Position numbers and translations under genes: made by a program
Notes under the pieces: model-generated
Seen by the model: the letters and a program-made list of their open reading frames with translations, nothing else
What the model was told of the DNA's origin: nothing
The model's database searches: none
In this document: positions 8,345-14,548 of the stretch, one piece after another
Numbering within the stretch: the stretch's first letter is position 1
Layout of the letters: each line of letters begins with the position of its first letter
From: Pseudomonas pharyngis
GTDB lineage: Bacteria; Pseudomonadota; Gammaproteobacteria; Pseudomonadales; Pseudomonadaceae
Reading direction: 5' to 3'
Length of the DNA: 64,000 bases
NCBI RefSeq assembly: GCF_021602345.1
Contig: NZ_BQID01000006.1
Span: 248,001-312,000 of the forward strand

Positions 8345-9484
8345 ATGGCTGAGAGCGAAAGCGGTCAGGACAAAACAGAAGACCCCACGGAGAAGCGCAA
8401 AAAGGACTCCCGGGAAAAGGGTGAGATTGCGCGTTCCAAGGAGCTCAACACCCTGGCGATCATGCTCGCCGGCTCTGCCGCGCTGCTGATTTTTGGCGGG
8501 ATGCTGGCGCAGGATTTGATGGACCTGATGCGCCAGAACTTCACGCTGTCGCGGGAAGTGATCATGGATGAGCGCTCCATGGCCACGTTCCTGATGAGTT
8601 CCGGATTGCAGGCACTGCTGGCGATTCAGCCGATCATGATCACCTTGTTGCTGGCGGCTTTCCTCGGGCCGATCGCGCTGGGTGGCTGGCTGTTCGCCGC
8701 CGGTTCGCTGGCACCCAAGTTCAGCCGGATGAACCCGGCCGCGGGCCTCAAGCGGATGTTCTCGATGAAGGCCGTGGTCGAGTTGCTCAAGGCGCTGGCC
8801 AAGTTTCTCATCACCTTGGGCGTGGCGCTGGTGGTGCTCAATGCGGACATCGACGATCTGCTGCGCATCGCCCACGAGCCGCTGGACCGGGCGATCATCC
8901 ACAGCTTGCAACTGGTGGGCTGGAGCTCGCTGTGGCTGGCCTGCGGGTTGATCATCATCGCGGCTGTCGACGTGCCCGTGCAGATCTGGGAAAGCATCAA
9001 AAAGCTCAAGATGACCAAGCAGGAAGTGCGCGACGAGCACAAGGATCAGGAAGGTCGGCCGGAGGTCAAGCAGCGCATTCGCCAAGTCCAGCGCGAGATG
9101 TCGCAGCGGCGGATGATGGCGGCGATTCCGGATGCCGACGTGGTCATCACCAACCCGACCCACTACGCCGTGGCGCTCAAGTACGACGCCGAGAAGGGCG
9201 GGGCGCCGATGCTGCTGGCCAAGGGCAGCGATTTCCTGGCGCTGAAGATCCGCGAAATCGCCGTGGCCAATAACGTCATGCTCCTCGAATCGCCAGCCTT
9301 GGCGCGTTCCATCTACTACTCCACGGAGCTGGAGGAAGAAATCCCCGGTGGCCTGTACCTGGCGGTCGCTCAGGTCCTGGCCTACGTTTATCAGATCCGC
9401 CAGCACCGCGCGGGCAAGGGCAAGTTCCCGGAACCGCTCAAGGACGACCTGCCGATCCCGCCGGATCTGCGGCGCGATTCCTGA
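8345..9484 (+). CDS. flhB: Flagellar export switch protein FlhB
   Basis: A 379-aa protein with four transmembrane helices and a cytoplasmic domain containing the autocleavage motif NPTH (N270-P271). After cleavage FlhB, with FliK, changes export from rod/hook to filament substrates. The N-terminus EDPTEKRKKDSREKG is typical. It is last in the operon; a bidirectional-looking terminator begins 12 bases after the stop. A separate FlhB C-terminal-like gene occurs at 29070-29399. Confidence 0.97.
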   Translation: MAESESGQDKTEDPTEKRKKDSREKGEIARSKELNTLAIMLAGSAALLIFGGMLAQDLMDLMRQNFTLSREVIMDERSMATFLMSSGLQALLAIQPIMITLLLAAFLGPIALGGWLFAAGSLAPKFSRMNPAAGLKRMFSMKAVVELLKALAKFLITLGVALVVLNADIDDLLRIAHEPLDRAIIHSLQLVGWSSLWLACGLIIIAAVDVPVQIWESIKKLKMTKQEVRDEHKDQEGRPEVKQRIRQVQREMSQRRMMAAIPDADVVITNPTHYAVALKYDAEKGGAPMLLAKGSDFLALKIREIAVANNVMLLESPALARSIYYSTELEEEIPGGLYLAVAQVLAYVYQIRQHRAGKGKFPEPLKDDLPIPPDLRRDS

Positions 9485-9496
9485 TGCTGATGAAGT

Positions 9497-9538
9497 AAAA
9501 AAACCGCCATCCGGTTGCATCCGGTGGCGGTTTTTTTA
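9497..9538. terminator. Intrinsic terminator after flhB
   Basis: AAAAAACCGCCAnnCCGG and CCGG..GGCGG flank a short loop, followed by seven T; the run of A on the left makes it usable in both directions. A diverged relative lies at 13003-13046, at the same relative place in the second DUF6124 cassette. Confidence 0.88.
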
Positions 9539-9566
9539 TGCCCGATGACCTGTGTTGCCTGTGAGG

Positions 9567-9680
9567 CCGCCTTCGCGGGCAAGTCGAATCGTCGCACCGC
9601 CGCTCCCACAGTGATTTGTGGTGTGCTTATATTTCCCGAGCGACGCTAAACCTGTGGGAGCGGGCTTGCCCGCGAAGGCG
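9567..9680. repeat. BIME of GTGGGAGCGGGCTTGCCCGCG-type REPs
   Basis: Two REP units face each other. The left unit reads CCTTCGCGGGCAAG followed by a 15-base interruption before CGCTCCCACAG. The right unit 9651-9680 is intact. The family is the P. fluorescens GI/GII type. Confidence 0.8.
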
Positions 9681-9709
9681 TCAGTAGCCACGGCACATCA
9701 CTCAATCCC

Positions 9710-10084
9710 TTACCCAGGGTTCGGCGACTGCGGTATTTCCAGATTATCCAGCACCCGATTCACTGCCAGCTCCCCGAGCATGATCAGTTGCCCAATCCCC
9801 ACCAGCGTCCTGCGCTGCGAGGCGGGCATGAGGTGGGTGAAGTCATTGACGATGGTTCTGGCTGAAGCCAGGGTTTCGCAGGCATCGGCCAGCAGTTCTT
9901 CGTTTTTGAAGTCTGCGGTGACGGCGTACATTCTGCGGGTCTTGCGCGGTGGTGGCGTGGAGCCGGGCGGGCAGAGGTAGTGATCGAGGGCGCGGTCGGC
10001 GGCTTCGTGAAGCTTTCTGGAATCGAGGGATTCGTAGGGCGAGGCGGGATCGGTTTCGGGTGGGTTGGGTGTGGGTTTGATCAT
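9710..10084 (-). CDS. DUF6124-type hypothetical protein, copy A
   Basis: A 124-aa soluble protein with no signal or membrane helix. It matches what I know as DUF6124: SRKLHEAADRALDHYL, then a basic PPPRKTRRMYAV segment, then an alpha-helical part (LLADACETLASARTIVNDF). Function is unknown; such proteins are common in fluorescent pseudomonads, often in several copies. The ATG is preceded by AGGAG at 9-base spacing, so this copy looks intact. A near-identical, N-terminally altered copy lies at 13124-13462. It lies antisense to the surrounding flagellar genes. Confidence 0.75.
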   Translation of the reverse strand: MIKPTPNPPETDPASPYESLDSRKLHEAADRALDHYLCPPGSTPPPRKTRRMYAVTADFKNEELLADACETLASARTIVNDFTHLMPASQRRTLVGIGQLIMLGELAVNRVLDNLEIPQSPNPG

Positions 10085-10563
10085 GGTGAAGCTCCTGAGT
10101 TATGGAGCCACTCTTCCCCTGTCGCTAAACAAGTAAAGGTGGCAGCTGTACGCAGGTTAGCGAACCGGTCTCAGGCACCCGGTAGACCCAAAGGTCTCCC
10201 GCATACAGCCGCCATAACGTTATTGCGGACGAAGAGTCCCACAACGAAGCCATGAACGCTGATGCGCTGAGAAAGTTCGAGTCGCTAAACCCGATCGCTG
10301 ATTCGTCAGCGACCGGCCCACAATAGAACTCGACCCCAAGGCGCACAAGCCGGCGGATTCTGGCGTAGCTGTAGGCAACGGCGCAAGGATTCGTAGCCTG
10401 TAAGGCGTGTCTGAAGGTGTCTTTTAAACGCCGGAGTTTAAGAGGTAAAAGATCGCGTGGCAGTCTCTGGGAGCTATCCCATCAGACCCTTAGGGATTCG
10501 CCGTTACGCCGAGCATGGCGACATGCGCAATGCTCAGCGGTATGACGGCAAAGGAGAAGTCGC
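10085..10563. other. Intergenic region with remnant of the DUF6124 upstream unit
   Basis: No gene is supported here. Bases about 10351-10450 closely match 13424-13530, the sequence fused to the second DUF6124 copy: shared CGGCGGATTCTGGCGTAG, GTAAGGCGTG and GGTGTCTTTTAAACG. The leader of copy A (10085-10130) holds its ribosome binding site. The rest shows only weak inverted repeats. Confidence 0.6.
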
Positions 10564-10619
10564 TCAATTGAACATTGTGAAGTTATCCAGGTATGTGCTG
10601 CTTCCTCCAATAGTAATAT

Positions 10620-12881
10620 CTATAAATTTGATTTTTTACTTGGTTTTTCTGTTATGTCAACCCATGCTTGCTGCTGTCCACCATATGGCGGGGTGTCCTC
10701 GTCTTTAACTAGTTGTAGGTTTTCGTCGTAGCATTTGTATGATGACTGTGTGCCATAAAAAAAGGCGGCAATGCCGAATCTGATGCTTTTTGCTGGGTGG
10801 TTAAGTGTGAATCTTAAAGTTGCAGTGGTGTACCCGATTAAGGACTTTGCAGTTATTTGAGGGGCGAAACCATAGTCACTACTGGAGAGCCATACATCTC
10901 CTGTCACTACCGTAACGCTCATGCTGGGGAAATACATGACCGTACCAGGGGGTATGCCACCCACTGTGCCTGTCTCGAAGTCCTCTACCGTTACTATAGG
11001 GTTTTTCAATAACTTTAAAGTTAAAGTCGGAAAAGCAATGGGCGCCAAATTGTTGGTGGCGCTTGGCAATACTTCAAAGGAAACTTTGAAGTCGGTGTCA
11101 TGCTTCAGGGATGATAGTTGTTCTCTAGTCAGTGTTTCTTTTATTCCAGAGGTTGTTTCCGTATCGGTTATTTTGTGGTTGGTCAATATCGGGATTGTGT
11201 GGTCGTTATTGTTATTGTCTTTCCCCGAAAGTGTTAGTTGCACAATGTTATCCGTGCTGATACCTGTCCATGGCCGCACGGTAACCTCAGCGTTTCCTTG
11301 AAAAGAATTCAAATCCAGCACTTTGTCATCCGGTGCCTGTGGAATTTTCGGCGAGGGTAGCCGTGGATCTCCATTCGCGATCTTCAGCAAAGTTACCTTG
11401 GTCGCATCTGATTCACCCGCTTCTCCACCATCGCGATTCAAATTCCAGCGCAATTCGATCACCTTGCCATGTCGCGCCGCCAGATACGCCGGGCTCAACA
11501 CCGTATCCACCGGCTTGTTGTTGAACTCCACCAACGGAAATGGTGGCGAGCCTGCTGGTGGATCGACCTCCACCAGCCTTGCCCGGTCGCCGTCCCGCGC
11601 CTGTAGGTGCTCGATGCGTACCGTCACTCCATTCGGATAGGCCAACACATCGATAGGGTTGACGGCCGGAGCCACCAGAAACGGCGGTAGCAAATCCTCC
11701 GGAGTCGATCCCGTCACCGTGGCGGTCGCCGGTTTGGAAGTGCCCACCAGATCGCCGTTCGGCTCGCGCAGTTCGTAAGTCACGATGACGTTGCTACCGG
11801 CAAAGATCTTGTTGTTCGGCACTTCAAGGATGCAGGGTTTTTTCTGCCCGAACGGATCCGCTTCTACTTTGCCGCTGACGGTTACCACCACATCAGCGGG
11901 TTGCCCCGTATTTTTCGCTGTGTACGTCGCGATGACTTCATAGCCCGCGACAAAGCGCTGGTCGATCGTCAGGACCACCAGCAGCAATGGCTTGCCCGCC
12001 AGTTTCACCAGATCGATTTCCTCGGCGTCGTCGCCGGGATAATCCTCCATCCGCTCCAGCAGGATCGCCATTGGCAGACGCGTACCATCCAGATCCTCAT
12101 CCACCGTCTGTACCGGCGACCACGGTGCATCGGTGTCCGGGCCGTTGCCGAGCTGATCGGTGACGGTGTAGGAAAAATGCAGCTTTTTATCCAGCCGTTT
12201 CGCCTCGTCCAGAAAGGCGCGGGTGATGGTGAAGCAAATGGTAATGGGGATTTCGTCACCGGGATTCGGCGGTTGCGGCGCCTGATTCGGATTGACCCTG
12301 GGCTTGGGCTCCAGCAGTTCGCCATTGCACTTGAGGGTGATGAGGTCATACGCCCGGCAATATGGATAGGCAACGCACACCTCGGCGCTGACGAAATCCG
12401 GGCCGACGCCGTTCTTGATCTCATCGGGCAGTAGCAATTTGAGTTCGGAGTGGCCACCGGGGTCGGTCAGGCGATCCTTCAGGCCGGGGCGAATCCGGTT
12501 GTAGAGCATTTCGAGCGGGGGCGTGGACGTCCCTAAATTGCTGCTTCCACGCCTGATCGTGTAGTACAGCTTGTTGACCCGGTCCGGATGTAGTCGACCC
12601 TTGGGAATACGCAGCGTGGTGCGTGCGTTCGGATCGACAATGGTTTCGCTGTCCAGTGCTGCCGGTTCCCCCTCAAGCCAAAGCTCCATGACGTCTCCGG
12701 GATCCATGGTGCCCGTCGACGGCGGATCGACGAGAACGACTGCACCTTCACCATCGGTGACCAGATCATAGGCGACCAAGGGCACGCCGATATGTGCACC
12801 TTCCACGGGCGTGGTCTGGCCATTGACGATTGGCGGATAGAGAACGAAAACGGTGTCGTCCGGTGGGGTTGAAGTGGTCAC
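10620..12881 (-). CDS. Large Ig-like-repeat hypothetical protein, probably frameshifted near its 3' end
   Basis: A 753-aa Pro/Asp/Thr-rich protein. The GTG start at 12881 is chosen because CAGGAG lies 8 bases upstream; upstream codons to 12947 read as noise. No signal peptide or lipobox is visible. At least four beta-sandwich-like segments can be discerned (for example GYEVIATYTA, SNVIVTYELRE, and a C-terminal VEDFETG domain). The stop TAG at 10620 follows an A6 run (T6 at 10632-10637). In the -1 frame the reading continues with KFIDITIGGSSTYLDNFTMF to TGA 10564-10566, a convincing domain end, so a single A appears to be missing. The last third is markedly AT-rich. Function is unknown; possibly an adhesin-like or surface/secreted protein. 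Confidence 0.65.
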   Translation of the reverse strand: MTTSTPPDDTVFVLYPPIVNGQTTPVEGAHIGVPLVAYDLVTDGEGAVVLVDPPSTGTMDPGDVMELWLEGEPAALDSETIVDPNARTTLRIPKGRLHPDRVNKLYYTIRRGSSNLGTSTPPLEMLYNRIRPGLKDRLTDPGGHSELKLLLPDEIKNGVGPDFVSAEVCVAYPYCRAYDLITLKCNGELLEPKPRVNPNQAPQPPNPGDEIPITICFTITRAFLDEAKRLDKKLHFSYTVTDQLGNGPDTDAPWSPVQTVDEDLDGTRLPMAILLERMEDYPGDDAEEIDLVKLAGKPLLLVVLTIDQRFVAGYEVIATYTAKNTGQPADVVVTVSGKVEADPFGQKKPCILEVPNNKIFAGSNVIVTYELREPNGDLVGTSKPATATVTGSTPEDLLPPFLVAPAVNPIDVLAYPNGVTVRIEHLQARDGDRARLVEVDPPAGSPPFPLVEFNNKPVDTVLSPAYLAARHGKVIELRWNLNRDGGEAGESDATKVTLLKIANGDPRLPSPKIPQAPDDKVLDLNSFQGNAEVTVRPWTGISTDNIVQLTLSGKDNNNNDHTIPILTNHKITDTETTSGIKETLTREQLSSLKHDTDFKVSFEVLPSATNNLAPIAFPTLTLKLLKNPIVTVEDFETGTVGGIPPGTVMYFPSMSVTVVTGDVWLSSSDYGFAPQITAKSLIGYTTATLRFTLNHPAKSIRFGIAAFFYGTQSSYKCYDENLQLVKDEDTPPYGGQQQAWVDITEKPSKKSNL

Positions 12882-12944
12882 GGTTGAGGCTCCTGCGCGG
12901 TGGGAACGGGCAGGAGCTATCAGAGCGCTAAACGATGAATTTCG

Positions 12945-12966
12945 CACCTGTCAGATCTGACAGGTG
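12945..12966. promoter_or_regulatory. Perfect 22-bp palindrome upstream of the large hypothetical gene
   Basis: CACCTGTCAGA/TCTGACAGGTG is a perfect 11+11 palindrome, 64-85 bases upstream of the GTG at 12881. There is no T-run, so it is not a standard terminator; an operator or an mRNA leader hairpin is possible. Confidence 0.5.
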
Positions 12967-13002
12967 ACGGCGGTTTTGCGACGAGTGGTCGTGTACTGTA
13001 TG

Positions 13003-13046
13003 AAAAAACCGCCGTCCCGGTTGATTCGCAACGGCGGTTCTTTTTG
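13003..13046. terminator. Intrinsic terminator-like hairpin, relative of the flhB terminator
   Basis: AACCGCCGT and AACGGCGGTT flank a 13-base loop, followed by CTTTTT; the left side is A-rich. It is the counterpart of the terminator at 9497 and belongs to the duplicated cassette. Confidence 0.75.
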
Positions 13047-13073
13047 TCTGGAAAGATGTGTTGCCTGTAAGTC

Positions 13074-13103
13074 AGCCTTCGTGAGCAAGCTCACTCCCAC
13101 AGG
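13074..13103. repeat. Single REP unit
   Basis: GCCTTCGTGAGCAAGCTCACTCCCACAG is a single REP of the GTGGGAG type. It corresponds in position to the left REP at 9567, supporting duplication of the whole module. Confidence 0.7.
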
Positions 13104-13123
13104 AGGGCAACAGTGGCGACGCG

Positions 13124-13462
13124 TTAATTCGGCAATTCCAGATTATCGAGCACCCGATTCACTGCCAGCTCGCCGAGCATGATCAGTTGCCCAATCCCCA
13201 CCAGCGTCCTGCGCTGCGAGGCGGGCATGAGGTGGGTGAAGTCTTTGACGATGGTTCTGGCTGAAGCGAGGGTTTCGCAGGCATCGGCCAGCAGTTCCTC
13301 GTTTTTGAAGTCTGCGGTGACGGCATACATTCTGCGGGTCTTGCGCGGTGGTGGCGTGGAGCCGGGCGGGCAGAGGTAGTGATCGAGGGCGCGGTCGGCG
13401 GCTTCGTGAAGCTTTCTGGAATCGGCGGATTCTGGCGTAGCCGTAGCCGTAGCCGTAGGCAA
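13124..13462 (-). CDS. DUF6124-type hypothetical protein, copy B, N-terminus replaced (possible pseudogene)
   Basis: Codons after SRKLHEAADRALDHYL are almost identical to copy A at 9710-10084. The first 20 or so residues and the leader differ: the sequence switches after GAATCG to GCGGATTCTGGCGTAG, which in copy A's neighbourhood lies about 330 bases further upstream. The only start in frame is TTG 13462, without a Shine-Dalgarno sequence, followed by a (Thr-Ala)3 run from repeated GCCGTA. The original ATG and ribosome binding site are thus gone, and this copy may not be translated. Confidence 0.6.
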   Translation of the reverse strand: MPTATATATPESADSRKLHEAADRALDHYLCPPGSTPPPRKTRRMYAVTADFKNEELLADACETLASARTIVKDFTHLMPASQRRTLVGIGQLIMLGELAVNRVLDNLELPN

Positions 13463-13692
13463 TGGTGCAAGGGCTCGTAGCCAGTAAGGCGTGCCTGGAG
13501 GTGTCTTTTAAACGCAAGAGTTTAAAAGACGCTTTGTGCCGTCGGTCTGAAAGTTTTCACGACCTGTTAGTTATGACAGTAGACGGCTGTCATTACCTGT
13601 CGCCTCATAAACCCGGAGGTCACGCCGTTTCCTGCTCGCGCTCTGCGAGCACGGTGGGTGATGGCTCATTCACTTTAAATCGGGGATAAAAC
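13463..13692. other. Intergenic region with inverted repeats before the 222-aa orphan gene
   Basis: ATGACAG-N7-CTGTCAT (13573-13593) is an inverted repeat using the same half-site as the palindrome at 12945. CTCGCGCTCTGCGAG (13636-13650) is a short hairpin. No promoter can be assigned with confidence. Confidence 0.4.
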
Positions 13693-14361
13693 ATGACAAC
13701 GCGCACTTACCGAAAACTGCCGGGCATGGAGATGGAGTTCGTTTCAGGGAGGCTGGAAAGGGATGCCGGAGAGAGGGCCATTTTCTATGAGGTGACGTTC
13801 AGCCTGAAGCTGGACTTTCTCAACTTTCTGGTCATGGCTAATCAGTACATTCCTGGTTATCTGGATACGCCGATAAATGCGATCCGCCCGGAGCTCGCCG
13901 GGTTTGCGTATCACTACTCCTACAATTACTTCTTTGGTGCGGCCGGTAATATCAGCGATAACCCGTCGTTGTTCGCTCTATTCACCGACCCTGGTTATTA
14001 CATGGACCAGTGGGCGAGTGATGGCGGGCCCGTAGAGCGACGTTATGGAAAACCCTCGTTCACGGTGGTCGGCAACCAATTGCGCATCACGACGCGGCAA
14101 TATTTTCGGCTGGATGCGGGCGCGCCTCCGATCGAAATCAGCGACCTGCCATTCATACGTTTCGAATGGGCCTTGAATCTGATGGAAGGTCAGGAGAAGT
14201 CCACTAATGTCGCGCCTGTCACCAGGGCGGTACTGATGTATACGGAGGAGGACGTTGTCGATGCCGGCGGTCAAAGCGTGTTCAGGGGCACGCGCTATCT
14301 GGATAATGCATCCCTTTCCATCGGTCCGATCACTTCGGCGCACATTCTGGTAGCCAGTTGA
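13693..14361 (+). CDS. Orphan hypothetical protein
   Basis: A 222-aa protein that I do not recognise. It starts at ATG with GGGG seven bases upstream. It is rich in Tyr/Phe/Pro (FAYHYSYNYFFGAAGN), has no signal peptide, membrane helix or known catalytic motif, and reads like a soluble mixed-beta protein. It lies in the variable flhB-flhA interval next to the DUF6124 cassettes and is followed by a strong hairpin at 14398. Codon use resembles the neighbours. Confidence 0.7.
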   Translation: MTTRTYRKLPGMEMEFVSGRLERDAGERAIFYEVTFSLKLDFLNFLVMANQYIPGYLDTPINAIRPELAGFAYHYSYNYFFGAAGNISDNPSLFALFTDPGYYMDQWASDGGPVERRYGKPSFTVVGNQLRITTRQYFRLDAGAPPIEISDLPFIRFEWALNLMEGQEKSTNVAPVTRAVLMYTEEDVVDAGGQSVFRGTRYLDNASLSIGPITSAHILVAS

Positions 14362-14397
14362 CTATCAGGGTTTTTTCTCAGTGAACATCGCTGAATA

Positions 14398-14432
14398 GGG
14401 GCGGGCGCACGACGTGCGTGCCGCCCCTTTGT
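14398..14432 (+). terminator. GC-rich terminator-like hairpin
   Basis: GGGGCGG-GCGCACG / TGCGTGC-CGCCCC with a three-base loop, followed by CTTT. It closes the accessory island before the flhA promoter. Confidence 0.75.
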
Positions 14433-14471
14433 GCATTCATCACCCCCTCTGTTTCACGCTTTGGCAAAAGT

Positions 14472-14487
14472 TGGAAGGCTTCTTGCA
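14472..14487 (+). promoter_or_regulatory. Sigma-54 (RpoN) promoter for flhA
   Basis: TGGAAG-N5-TTGCA has the invariant GG and GC with 10-base separation. It lies 62 bases upstream of the flhA start and matches the other two RpoN sites of this window. Confidence 0.7.
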
Positions 14488-14548
14488 GTAGCCGCCGTGC
14501 GCCTGCTTCGGGCGTCAAAAGTTTGCTTTAAAGGAACGGGGAAAACCG

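Noticed and set aside
10457-10708. 83-aa plus-strand frame upstream of the large hypothetical gene end
   Set aside because: It overlaps the restored 3' end of the minus-strand gene and has no ribosome site or recognisable composition.
13438-13458. GTAGCC hexamer run as a possible CRISPR or phase-variable repeat
   Set aside because: Only three to four 6-base units without spacers; too short for CRISPR, and it lies in a copy that has lost its ribosome site.
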